A DNA stretch of 64,000 nucleotides from the NCBI GenBank assembly GCA_030268105.1, contig BSDZ01000008.1, positions 5,270,001 to 5,334,000 on the forward strand, written 5' to 3'. Under the pieces are notes generated by a model. It saw only the letters and a program-made list of their open reading frames with translations, did no database searches and had not been told where the DNA came from. Shown here piece by piece: positions 12,701 through 25,100 of this stretch (position 1 is the stretch's first letter; every line of letters starts with the position of its first letter). This DNA comes from Volvox africanus. Taxonomy: Eukaryota; Chlorophyta; Chlorophyceae; Chlamydomonadales; Volvocaceae. A program made the position numbers and the translations under genes.

Positions 12701-14564
12701 CATCATCCCTGACTGCTTCCGGGGATGTCAGCACCCCCGACAAGATGTCGTGCAACCCCATAACCCCTGAAGACACGCCTCATCATCTCTACACCTTTCT
12801 GTTTTTGGTGTGGAGTTGACGCTCCGGACATTACCACCCACCGTAACGTTCCCGGAAAAGGTTGCGGACGGGCTAGCCTGAGACGTCAGAAGGGAGCCGC
12901 TGGACCGGAGCACCATCTTCTGGTTGGGCTGCGGCAAGGATGGAAGTACATTTGGGGAATGCAGGGGAAGGGGACAGTGGAAGAATCAAGGGGCAGGGCG
13001 TTCGGAAGAGGATAGTCCGTATCATCAAGGAGGTGCGCTTGTCATGCATGCAGGCTCAAGGAGGTGAATCATCTCCTTGCTCATCACCTGGCACTTCCAG
13101 ATGTCCAAATTGTTTTGTCATGTCCTTCACGCAGCGGGCTTGTGACTTTATCGCATGTGACTAGAAAGCTAGATAACATCTTATCATCATCATCATAGAT
13201 ATTATTACAGTATGCGGCCCAATGGATTTAATGAAGGCCATAGCGCCCAGTCCCAGACAGCCTCCATGGCTGACCAGGTAACACGTATTTACGCTGCAGC
13301 CAGACCCTTCCTATCTTTCCTTCTGACTCCCCTGACCCCGTTCACCTTTACCACCTGCTCACGCACCTACCTGGATTGTGGCGTTCGCGGGGAGGCGCAC
13401 ATACAGAATATTGTTGGTCGTGTTGCATTGTGCATTGCCCGGCCCACCCAGTAGCTGTACGGTGGCGTTGTCGAAGATGTATTCACAGGGTGTATTGGTC
13501 AGCTTGGTCGCATACGCATTCAACCTCAAGTTCACGCCGGCTCCACTGTCCACCAGTTTTGCGCTGATAACATTGAGCTGCTGCGGCACACATCTGCCCC
13601 CACAACTCTTGCTAACCAGAGAATTAGTGGTGGTGTCACAACTCCACACCCTGCACCCTGGCTGGCTTACGCAGAGATTTCCAGCGCCGCATGTGTCGTT
13701 GCCTGGTGTGCAATCCTGAGCCCCCGCATTCAGCCGCTGCAATTGTACCGCGGTTGACGCCAAATCGCAGAAGGGCGTGCACGTACCTAGGTAATAGCAC
13801 GTGTCGCGGCCGTATTCGCAAAAACACTCCGCCTGAGGGGTGCCGTTCAAACCCATCAAGCAAACATCGCCCTTGGCTTGACAATCCCAGAAGCCGCGGC
13901 AGGCCTTATTCCATCGAGCGACGGTGGGCAAGGTCACGACGGACCCACCCGCCACACCCTCCTGCGTACACTGGTCCAATTTGCCGCTTACTGCCGTGCC
14001 ATCTGGTAGTGTCCCTCGCAAGTTGTTGCAAGCCGAAGAGGCCTTGCATGCCCCTAGCTGGGTGCACAATACTCCGGCGCGCGCAGCAAGGAAGTTGCTG
14101 ACCGATTGTGCGATGTTGGCTGCAACTCGGGCGCAGCCAGCTGTATACTGGGCAGGCAGGCTTTCACATTCGTCTTTGAAGAGAAGTGCGGTAACATCCG
14201 ACATGTTCGAAGGGTTTAGGTTGGCAAATGCTTTTCGTGTCACACCATGGAGCTTATCCAGGCAGAACTGACAGTCAGAACAGGGACTAGACGGTGGAAA
14301 CCGGGGTGCTGTGGGTCTGGGCGGAGGGGGAGATGGTAGAGAGGGAGATGGTAGAGAGGGAGATGGTAGAGAGGGAGATGGTAGAGAGGGAGATGGTAGA
14401 GAGGGAGATGGTAGAGAGGGAGATGGTAGAGGGGTAGATGGTAGGGGGGAAGATGGAGGAGGGGCCAACATTACAGGCGGGTAGGAAGGGACACGTGGAG
14501 GTGGAGATAGGGGATGCCCGGACGGCGGGGACGGCGCCACGGGCGGTGACGCAGTGGGAACCAC
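6782..14564 (-). CDS. Type I membrane protein with Ser-Pro shaft, saposin-B-like domain and REJ/PKD-like ectodomain
   Basis: Nine exons join in one frame with GT-AG introns: 14564-13371, 12928-12842, 12387-11892, 11816-11667, 11435-11258, 10567-10256, 9909-9345, 8908-8771, 8395-6782; total about 1577 residues. In order: Pro-rich N-terminus with seven PSPSL-type units; a saposin-B-like six-Cys module (CSDCQFCLDKL ... FKDECESLPAQYTAGC ... VLCTQLGAC); a Cys-rich segment; then REJ-like ectodomain with the hallmark NATSSRDPD ... YSWECR; a Ser/Pro linker; one membrane helix (IVIGGIVGGVGGAMLIAVIA) followed by basic RRQRQ; and a tail of about 95 residues. REJ domains are known from polycystin-1 and sperm receptors and are common in volvocine algae. 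This suggests a cell-surface adhesion or sensing role, but ligand and function are unknown. The 5' end is uncertain: no signal peptide follows the Met at 14564 and the frame is open further upstream, so a short first exon is probably missed. Confidence 0.8.
14331..14440. repeat. 15-bp tandem repeat coding the Ser-Pro shaft
   Basis: About seven head-to-tail units of gagggagatggtaga lie in the first exon of the REJ-type gene. On the minus strand each reads as Pro-Ser-Pro-Ser-Leu. The unit length is a multiple of three, so copy number can change without breaking frame. Confidence 0.9.
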
Positions 14565-14599
14565 TGGGTATCTTGCCGGCGGAGGGTTGCCATATGCTG

Positions 14600-17500
14600 C
14601 ATCGGGAATATGAAGCGGCGGCAGGATGGAGTGGAACGTGAGGAATCGCAGCGGCAGTCGGGTGATAACATATAAAATGGAGGGATTGCAAGCAGAGGCA
14701 GCTGCATGACACTATGGACCTGCTAGGGAGGGCACTAATCGAGCCTCGCCCAGGAACTTGAGATGCTTAAATGCGGGGATGGGGCGAAATAAAAAACATG
14801 GGAGGGTCAAAAACTACCGAAAGCTTTCGCGACATAAGGCCTCCCAAATAAGTGTACCTCTTTAAAGAAGCGAAGCCACCTAAGACTCATGTGTTTTTAG
14901 ACATATGGATGCTGTTATGTGCCCATGTTATCGTTAAACAACGCATAAACTCGCGGAGCAACAAGCAACCAAGCCCGGCCCCCACAGCCAGACGAACAAA
15001 TCTGAATATTCTCCGTAAAACGCAAGCAAACTATGGATGTTTTCAATGCATTCGTCAGGAGTGATTGATTGATTGATTACAATAGCCAGGGACCTCAAAG
15101 GACCGTAAGCTTGATCATATAGAAGAAATTTGCATAACATACACATAACCAGAGTAAAGGATGCCAATCATGCAATGACGAGAGGAAGAGAGTTCACGAG
15201 AGGGTTACGTCCTACCTTATCCTACCCAAAACCATCTTAAACGAGTGAAATGAATAATTCGGTAAAGGACAATTTGGGCCTTCAACGACACTATTTGCAG
15301 CATCGTAGCACCCTGCATCAACCCTAAACTGGCAAGCGAGAAGTGGAAATCGGTTTTAAAGGTATGCAATCCCGCCCAGATTCCTGGGTCACCGAGTCCA
15401 GGAATCCAGGCGGGATTGCATAAGGTATCGTCAAGTACGGCATGGCTGTACACGACTAATGTAAGACGTTGACATTGACAGATATCGTATTTTACCCCGC
15501 GTCAAATCAGCTAGTCGACAGTTATCGACCATACTTCTTCATAACATAAATAAAATAAACTTAACTTAACATTAACTAAAGTGATGTACTATAACCAACA
15601 GCTTTCCTTGCCCAGTCATTGGTTTACGTCGTAAATAGCAAGACAGATACTCATGCGAACCTGATGCACATGACTCATATATCTTGCAATAACCATTGAG
15701 TTCATCGCAGAAGGAAACCTATTAACCGGTTACCATATTGATCCCATACAGGGGTCCTGCAACTCACCAATTATGCAACACAACCCTAAAATAACTTATT
15801 TTTGATATAGGAATGCAATATTGGGAGTCTCGCAGGTTAACTTCACAGGGCCGCAATGGAGAGGAAGCAATGCGTTCGATGCGCTTTACCTTCTGGGAAT
15901 GACACTCGAATTGCTCAGGTTTGCGTGACGCAACCATGGCCTTACTTTCCGGCGCGCTAAGCACCGCAGAAATGTACATAAATGCAATTAATCACATCTC
16001 GAATTTATAGACAGCAATCTTCCGCATATTGAAACATGCGAAAGGTGTCAGTTGCAGTATTAATGCACTCATGCTCTATCGCGTTCCTTCCGCATGAGGC
16101 AAAGGCACGTAATAACAAAATTTATTTTGATCTATGCAATGTAAGCTAGGACAAGCAACAGCGAGCTGAGACAGAAACGCAAGGTACCGCCAGTGGAACG
16201 GCGCAAACTTCCTGCAGACAGCGTAAGCAAGACTTACTCGGTGATGAGGCTGTCAGAACTCGATGAATGGCGAAAGATTGTTGTGCATCCCCAGGGCGTC
16301 CTTGAGTTGCCGCAAGACAACATACAGCAAGGACCAACGCCTTGCAGAAAATGTGTACTCTCATAGTATTTTGGAAGTCCTGTAACGTTGTCTATTTATT
16401 TTCTGCAAAGGACATATGAGACCGTAAGCGCTCCTGCCAACCTGCCTAAGACGAGACGCTAGACACCTACCTACCTCGCCACGCGCGCCAAGTTTTGAAT
16501 AGGTCAGATATCACCACCAGGCTTGCTGAATTATTTCAGGAGCTATCCGTCTCACGCGTCCGCCTGGGAACTCGTAGTCAGGGCCTTAGGTGCGTTGTGC
16601 TGCGTAGTACGTGTACCCTCTGCCCCGTTCGGTCCGCAGGAATGCGGCGGAATATAGCTAGGACTAGGGACAAGGAACGGTAATCGACTACGCTCCGTTG
16701 CTCAGATTAACGTATTCAGGGTATCTTAGGTATGCACCGAAAGCTACCAGACGGACTAGGAGACATGGTCAGGAAATAGACAGCTGTGGCAGCAGTTAAA
16801 TTATAATTGCAACAGAGTTAATTTAGTAAATTGAAGAGCCAAGCTAGAAGCACATTTTGGCTCGGCGCTGTACGATACTCCATATGCGAGTGGCTGAAGC
16901 CCTTGTGCTACGACGATAATGCTATTAAACTGCTGTTAAATGAAAGGAAAGTTTGATAAAGTTCGTTTAAATAAATTTGTATGCTATATTATGTGTGCGA
17001 TTTGGGTTGGCAATCAAGATAGCCGTGAAGCGCTGGTGAAATGGGGTTTTAGCTCACGCAGTACAGGGTCTTGTCCAGAGTCCTCGTTAACAAATATGGC
17101 GCTTGTGTTCCTTATTACTAATATTATTTTTATATAACAGTGGTTCTGCACGCCGCAGGAAAGGCCCAAGTGGCAAGTGTTCCGAACCAAAGGAAAGATA
17201 ATAACGCAGCAGAGCGACAGGCGGGCGACGCGACCTCCAGGGTGGGAGGGCGGGGCGAGAGCTGAACAACAAAAATAAGATGAGCAAAACTGCCAGCAAG
17301 CGCTACTTATAGCGATCCTGAGGACACGGATCACCGGCCTTGAGTCGTACTACCCAACGGCCGTAAGGCCTTGCGCCTTAGCTAACCCGGCTTAAGCTAC
17401 GCATAGCCCGCAAAACATAACGGATTTCGCACCTATCTTACTCCACCTAATACTCAGGTGCACTAGTCTAGGGTTGGGACAGAGTAATTTGTTAATGTCG

Positions 17501-18727
17501 GTGAACTAGGTCCTCCCCGAATATTGCATAGCGTCCGTCTACGATGTATCGGATGTGGTTAGGATCTAACCTTCCTCTTAACAACAATTATTCTCTGATC
17601 ATTACTTCAATTTATTTATTCTCCATTCTAATTACTTTATCTTTTACGAACGCTCCTGCGCAAGGTTGCGGACAAACTTTCATCCCCGGACTTTAATCAT
17701 AGGCAAGTTCATGTAGAAAATTTAATTTCCTTCTTCTTTACAACTGCTTATAGACAGAATGCCATAGACACCTGAAGCAACCGTGTCTGACTTGGCGTTC
17801 GTACTCCAAGCAAAATTCAACAATCAATGCTTTAGCTTGAATTATAAATCCAGTACGAATACTTGGCTATGGATACCGTTGTTTTTAATTTCGCGTCATC
17901 CTGAATGTTGCGACCAACATCGGAGATGACAGCAGATATGATGTTATGGTTTCTTATGATTATAAAAGCGTATCTACTTTGAGCATGGAAAACAAAACTA
18001 ACTGAAGCCAGGCATGGTTCGTGAAGCAGCTTACCGTGGTGAGCAAGGATGAAAAGGAACGGGCAGATAATGATTTGGAAGCGGAGAGCCGACAACGTAG
18101 ATAGGCTGCGTAGGGTATGGCGGACGGTGCGGCTCACAAGTGCAGTGGCGCTGCATGTAAGAAAGTGTTTCAAGCAATGAAATAGAGAACTGAGCGACAC
18201 AGATATGAGGCCATGCATACGATCGTAAAGACATATAACAAAGGAAAAAGCAGGCAAGCGTCCGAAACACGTAGATAGAAGCCACTGATGACAGGACATA
18301 TAATGGTGCGAGACAGGTCCCACGGGCTCTCGCAGCAAAAAAGTATGTCAAGGATGGAAACACTAGAGGCGTGAAGGCTGCCCGACAGAATGCCGCGCCC
18401 CACACCACCAACAACTGACAAGCCGACATTAACGGTTTTTTTGGGGCGCGCGTACACCTGGGCACAGGTGCGTGGTGCCCCGTAGAAAATGTTGTATCCC
18501 GTGGCGCCGTGTGTCCCCAATGCAGTTATATAGTACGCTTCCATTGGCTAAGCGGGGATTTGCACACTACATGAGGAGAGACAGCCAAACATGCGTATTG
18601 AAAGGCTTGAATCGTGCAGCGTCGTGAAGCATGCGTGTTGGTGGTCATCTAGCATGCGCGGCACAACGTGCGGCAGGGTCACGAGATGGTCACACAATGT
18701 CATATCGCACGTGATAGTGTTACACAG
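14600..18727. other. Long spacer without supported gene
   Basis: The part up to about 14760 may hold the missed first exon and promoter of the REJ-type gene. Nothing convincing is seen from 14.8 to 17.8 kb, which is AT-rich. Between 17.83 and 18.54 kb the minus strand has several overlapping open frames (longest 168 and 124 codons). The 124-codon frame starts MEAYYITALGTHGATGY and is hydrophobic at its end, but it lacks any family signature and may be 3' untranslated sequence of the broken gene upstream. Confidence 0.35.
15363..15422. repeat. Hairpin-forming inverted repeat, 25-bp arms
   Basis: Arms 15363-15387 and 15398-15422 are reverse complements with two mismatches, around a 10-bp loop (gtcaccgagt). 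It lies alone in the spacer. It could be the remains of a foldback element or a small-RNA precursor. Confidence 0.85.
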
Positions 18728-20440
18728 TCAGAAGCGCGGCCGTTGTACGGCGCGGTCCTGCTCAGTGTCCATGCGCTGGCGGCAAGCTGGTGTGATTGGA
18801 AGCAGGGAACCATTCATGCGGGCATGTGTGGCTTCTTGCAACATTACCAGGGTAATGTCCTGGTCGAAGTCAAGTACAGCGTCCATGCCAAAGTCTTAGA
18901 TTGTCGAGGCGATAGTGGTGTCTGCTCGGAGACTTCCTGGAGCCACCATCCACAGGTTTATGATGGTAGCATGTGACGCAGACGCCTGGTCCGGCAGGTC
19001 GCCATTATCGATTCGGGAGGTGATGAAGAACAGAAAAGCTGTTGATGAGGACGGCAACAAGAGGGGTCAAGGGAGGTGGGTGGTTGTAGAGGAGAGTGAG
19101 ATGCGAGGTATGGATATATGGAGCGGAAGCAGGTGTGTTGCAGTGCGGACAGCACCAACAAGGTAAGAAGGGGAGGGATCAGTGCTTAGCGCAGAAAGAT
19201 GCAGAACTCAGTGGGATGCAGAAAAGGAATAGAGGGTACGTGGATATCAGACCTGTAAGGCTGCTCTACTTCCTGGAGGCCCGCTTGCTGCCATGCTTGG
19301 CCTTAAAGTCACGACGATAGGCATGATTGAACTGTCCAGCTGTTGATTGAACTTGGCATTCGTGTAAGGGAGGGAAATGTCGTCCGTACAGAAGCACCAA
19401 AAGCTTGCCATCAACAATGTTTGGTTGGACAGGAAAGTGCAATAGCAGGACGTGAGAGATACAAAGGCAGATGTAGAGAGATGTTGCAAGATGGACACCT
19501 TACCGGAAGGTGACGGGACATTTGGGCGGGCCTGAGGCTATGGACCGGGCACGGCCTGCATTTGGCCTGACTTGTAGTTGGATGCGGTTGAAGATGTCGT
19601 TGACGTCTTGCAGCTGAGGCACTGCAGCGGGATGTGAGGTACCTGATTTGGTGGAGGTCAAAGCGCCATACATCCCCAGGTTGGTTGGAACGGTGTTCGG
19701 CTGGGTAAGATGGCTGGATTTCGCTGCCATCATAATGTTGGTGTCGGTCACTACGGTACTGCGTGGGGACGTGGTGGCGGCTGGAGAGTCAATAAAAGCT
19801 ATGTAAACCTACAGGAGGGCGTGAAACACGAAGGAAGATGTAAGGCGAAAATTTTATCACGGAGGTGTACATGTTAACTTATTGGAAGTGTCCCTAGAAG
19901 TTCCAGATCGATCCTGATCGAAAGCGGAATAAAACTCTTCCACTGATTGCGAGGGTGGATGTGCCCCCGATGTTCATGGACGGTGAGGATCCCGGCTATA
20001 GTGACTTGCGAGCGGACCAGGCCTGGAGTTAAGGCCGCCGTTCATCCGACAGATTCCACTGGATATGCAGGTGGTAGGGTGCTGAACCACCTACCTACCG
20101 GGAAATACTGATTTCGGAGAAGTCAACATCTCTAGGGGTGAACGGTAGGGACTGCCAGGTAGTGGCCGCGGGTGAAGCAAAGTCCCCTATCCCATGCACA
20201 TTTTAAATTATTGTGTATATTTTAGGGCTGAAGACAGCCAGGTATGTGCCGTGAACAGGAATCGTGAACCGTTCGGCCGGAGGTGAAGCGTGCGCCGAGC
20301 AATTCATAAACAGTACGAGCGACTGGCCGACAATAAGGATATGTGCCAAGTGTGGGGTGCTAACACAGGACGATGAAGAAACTGGAACTTGCGTGGTGGA
20401 ATGAGAAATGGAAGCTGAGGAAGGCAAAGGACATGAAGAT
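18728..20440 (-). pseudogene. Pieces of an unrecognised gene, with in-frame stop
   Basis: Minus-strand coding-like blocks follow each other: about 20440-20215 (STPHLAHILIVGQSLVLFMN ... PVHGTYLAVFS); 19809-19503, with acceptor CTGTAG before VYIAFIDSPAATTSPRSTVV and donor GTAAGG after PPKCPVTFR; about 19400-19250 (LPYTNAKFNQQLDSSIMPIV ... PPGSRAAL); and about 19055-18728 (SRIDNGDLPDQASASHATII ... DFGMDAVLDFDQDITLVMLQ, ending RAVQRPRF then TGA). The last block is interrupted in frame by a TAA near 18900 between ADTTIASTI and DFGMDAV. The break may be a real nonsense mutation or an unresolved intron. No family recognised. The first intron contains a family-1 dispersed repeat. Confidence 0.4.
19915..20205 (+). 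repeat. Dispersed repeat family 1, copy 1
   Basis: Shares with 45738-46045 the blocks GGGTGGATGTGCCCC, GAGGCCGCC-like, TGATTT(C/T)GGAGAAGTCAACATC and ACTGCCAGGTAGT(G/C)GCC(G/A)CGGGTGAAGCAAAG in the same order. A third copy lies inverted at 44800-45060. No coding capacity seen; probably a short non-autonomous element. Confidence 0.75.
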
Positions 20441-20479
20441 GCGATGGTTGTGTCCTGGGTCCTGGATTCAGTGGTCACC

Positions 20480-22116
20480 TGATGTGCGGCACACGAGATC
20501 TACAGGCTGTCAAGGGCCATTGCCGGGCGCATGGCCGAACCATGCGGTGGCTACCCCACTTGTGCAAAATGTGGTGGTGGGAAAAGTCCTTTGTACCGCT
20601 AGCCCCGGCCTTCCACGCCAACCGAAGTTGCATACGCCTAGGCGCAGTCGAGCGTTATGATCCCTAATCAAGCGTGCGTATTGTTCAGGATTGTGTTGTG
20701 GACAAAGTATGACTAAATAAAGGTAGCAGGAATCGCTTTGTGTGTGACCAGGTGTCGCTCGAATTCGTGCCCCTGCAAAAAAACCATTGCGCTGCGACTG
20801 AAGTTGCACTACTTACGTCCTTGAATTAGCACACTTTTCTTATGAAGTTCGCCACGTTTCTCTAGTGGCAGGAGAACATCTGTGCGCCATTCTTCTGCAG
20901 CGTTACATACGCTTTTACACGATGTGAAGGCTTATAGAACGCTGCTTCCATGAGGCCATTTTGGGACCCTGACTCGCGAAAAAAATTACGTAAGATTATA
21001 CGAAAACTATCATGGCTAAACTATAGGGCAATCGCCGAGCGAGGGCAATCAATCTGCTCGGTTTGGACAGATACAACGAACCTGCAGCTGCAACAACCAC
21101 CGCGTATGCCCAGGTACGTACGTACCCAGACACGTATACCAGATAGATAGAGCAGTATAAGTTAAAACATATAACCTTCATACCACAGCTTAATTATCCA
21201 GGCACTGAAATGATGAACCACCAGGAACTCCAGGGAGCCTGTGTGCTGCTTATTGTGACATCATCCCAACTGATATGGAATGGACGAATAACAGATAGAT
21301 GGGCATGGAGCGTGATAAGGATCACGGAGGACATGCATGCACGACACCGGGCGGGGACGGGGACGGGGTGGGGACCCGCAGTTAACCAGGGGACCCATGG
21401 TCCCGTACATCACTCAGCCACACACCAACATACGTGGTCGCATGCATGCACAAACCAATTAGAGCAACGACAGTAATGCTTTTGCATCAGACGACAGCCG
21501 TCCACCCAAAAATGTTTGTCAAGACTACTGACCGACAGAGTGGAGATACACGACATAACGAAAGACGCAAGCAAACAATCTGGTTATGCATGGGACTGGG
21601 GATTGATTGCCTGTTTTAGGTATTATTTGGGGTACTGCTTGCGAGCCTAATTAACAAGCTTTCACAACCAACAAGCTCCCCATTCATCAAACGTCAGCTG
21701 GATATTTTTGAATGGTGTCCGTGAACCCCTAGCTAGTGCATGAATAGCATAACCTATCTATCTGCATGCACTGGATGCATGCATGTGTTTGGATAGAGGC
21801 TCTTTCCCTGTCAGCAAGCAAGGAACAGATAAACATACGAGCAACATTCGAGAGAACTTGTATGGAATGGAATGGATACGTGTTGCACCTAAAACCCTAA
21901 AACCCCTTTACACCTAGGTGCAAGGTGTGTTGCACCTACCTAATTTACAGCTTCAAACACGATCCTAGTTAAGAGATAATGGGTTTGCTGAAACTGAAGT
22001 CCCGAACAAAGTAGGGTGGCACTTAACAAGAGTGATACAATAAAATAGATTCTTTATTAGTACCTGGATCGATCCCGGCCCCTAACACAGCATATCGAGT
22101 CAGATACAGTCGTCGA
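20480..22116. other. Spacer downstream of oxidase copy A
   Basis: No gene recognised. An AATAAAG-like element occurs on the minus strand near 22050, about 60 bp past the stop of copy A, and could serve 3' processing. At 21888-21906 there is a short CCTAAAACCCTAAAACCCC stretch that resembles about two algal telomere repeats. Confidence 0.35.
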
Positions 22117-25100
22117 TCATTTCTCCAGGTATACCCAAATTCCTTCACTGTATGTCCTGCCAGTTGGGTATTGGTTACCCAAGAGGAACAGCTGGTAGTA
22201 TCCCTCATGGGCTGCTGCAGGCTGAGACAGCGGAGGAGCGTTGATCCTTGCCACGCCATTGACTGCGGAAGCCACGTTCTGCCGCCAGAACATACGCAGA
22301 TACATGAATGCGGGGAAGCAAGGATCATGTAGGCAGCAGGCAGGCAGGGTGGGGAACCAAGGCTGGAGACACCACCGGGATGCGATCGACCCGGCTGAGC
22401 TAGCTGCCAACCAAGGGCATCATCCCGCCATCTGCAGTCACAGCAGGCTAGGCGCCGAAATTCCCGACTCGCTATAGAGGGGGATTGTACAAGGATAACA
22501 ATATGGTTGGGAGGGGATACAATAGGGTAGTATCGTGTGTGCTGCCATATACATATTACGCAGAGGGACTATCTGCTGAGGGACTCGCTTGCTAAATAGC
22601 TATACATGCATAGCAATAATGTTAGTGATACGAAGTGGGTAGATTGATAGACCTGTGTCCGGCACAATCTCTATGCATTGGGCCCGGCTACCGTTATGTC
22701 GGCTGTCCGGATGGATCCGCATCGCCAGCTCCGCTTACCTAAAATGGCCCACTTGGAGCTCAGGTATTGATATGAGCGTGAGGCCGTCCATTTAAGCAGC
22801 CAGCACGTCTTATCTTTTTAAAGTTTGAGAATAGGTGAAGAATGTTTCATCCCCCGAGCCTCTAATCATTCGCTTTACCCGATAAAACTGATCAAGCTCC
22901 AGCTATTCTTGGGGAAACTTCGGAAGGAACCAGGTACTAGATCGTTCGATTAGTTCTCTTCACCTCCTCCACCCATCACCACCTCATCACCACCTCACTC
23001 CCTCACTCCCTCCCTCCCTCACTCACTCCCTCACCAGGAACAGCACCCGTTGGTTCATATTGATTGAATGGGTGTTGGCGCATGGGGCTGCCAATGTAGC
23101 ACCGGAGACCGTGCCCATGTAGAGAATGGTGAAGACGCTGCAATGTTGGTATTCGGCACAGGCGGCACATGTAAATAGTCATACATAGTGGAAACGAAGT
23201 ACGAAAATCACACACACGACATCTACCCCAAGTGAGAGGCCTCCTCGGCAGTGTAGTACAATGATAGTGATTAGGATGCCTAACCCTATCCCAAATTCCA
23301 AATCCAAATCCCAAATCCTAAACTTCAAATAACAGCAAGGGGGGAAGTAACAAAATTATAGAGTTTATGATGGCGAAGGCGATGTCCAAATCTGTTCCAC
23401 ACATCCCTAATCGATCCCACATCACCTACGTCACACATGTAGTCGTACATGTACGGCACAAACCAGCACGACATGAAGGTGCAGAAGCACCTGATCAACA
23501 TCTTGAGAGGCCTTTGCGGCTCTCAACTTTTACAAGACATGCTAGATATATATGCTTGACCTAGTCTAGCGCACGCACAGCCCTTCCCGGGGGCCCACGA
23601 ATTAACTCGAACAGCGAGGAGGATGCGTGTGACGTATGTATATATATATATATATATTATGTAGATGGATGCCTTGCTCGAGACATGTACGTAAATGGGA
23701 TGAGACATATGGATGGATACTTGGACCCCGGACTGGATCACCGCTGACGGAGTACATACCTTCCACGAGTTATGACCTCCGGTGCGCTGATGATGGCGGG
23801 CCGCTCCACGCCCGGGCCGATCTCCGTCGGGACTGCGAAGCTGATCCGGTAGTCCAGGTCGCCGTCGGGGCTGCGACTGACATTGGCGGGCTGCGTAGGG
23901 GGGATTAGGAAATATCTTGACGCCATTATACAATTTCTGTGCGAGGCCCCATCATAAGTACGAGCACACTAAATTATCATCTTTTTAGATTTCTTTACGA
24001 ACTTTCAAAGAAAAGGAGCGAGCGCGTGAGAACGGCCGCGTCTCTATGGGCAATGGAAAAGTCGTATTCCCTTCGTCGATACCCATCCTTACCTCTATGA
24101 ATAAATAAAAAGCGCGACATGTTAGGGCTGACTATGGTCAGTTCCGACGCTTTGAACATATACACAACTATGGAAAGATTTTCTCGGCGTCAGTACGACG
24201 AATTCCTACGCCTGCAAAACGTCCTGGACGTCCTCTTGGACATCCTTCTCACCGCGATACGTAGCCCTTAATGATACTGTTAAATGACAAGGAATACAAA
24301 AGTTTGCAAGGTTCCGTGCACATTTTGCCGTCCCGATGCTTTGCTGCTTGCCGTCGGCAGGAGCAGGAGCAGCAACACCTACAAGTGCATTAACGACGTA
24401 TTATGTGTAGCGACTGTCCCCGACCGTGGTCCAACCGAAAACACGAAGTTTTATTTTTAATTTAATTTTTACTATATACCATGAAGAAGAGTAAAACTGT
24501 GACTCTGTGATTATTATGCCTTTTGTAACGGAATCAAAATTGCTACCTGGCTGTGGTTACTGTTAGCAAGCTATTTGATGAAGCACGTGCCGTTTCTTTT
24601 CAACTTTAAATTTGACAACTGCTTTCAGTCATTGGGTCCTGTTCCTTGGTTTCCTACGTCTCCCGCTGGCCTGCGTCTACATGTATTAAGCACGTATTAA
24701 GGATGCTACGATAAAATTCGTTTAGATATTGGTTATATATGTTGCGCAGCAGGTCCGACAGACCTAACTACCCGCTCTGCGTTGCTTCGTCCATCTAGAT
24801 AAACGTTGGTGAAAGGAATGATCTTACCAGGTCTCCCGCGTCCGCCCCGGTCATTCCGCATGTCTCGCAGCCAGAGGTAACGACCTTGCCTGACAAGTCC
24901 AGGCAGGAGGCCATGTGGTACATGCGGATAATGCCTGTCGTACGTGCGCGGTCGTGATAGGCAGGGAATTTCACTCTAGGGCGACACGTCGGGTTTCCCT
25001 TTGCCACGCACATTCGTATACATGGGGAGCCTTATATATTTGGGGAGCGCATTCAGGGACACGCACGAAGGCGGCGGCGTGGAAAAGCAAGCAAGTGGAC

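Noticed and set aside
17832..18544. Overlapping 124-168-codon frames on the minus strand
   Set aside because: Three frames are open over the same stretch and none has motifs; likely untranslated or chance.
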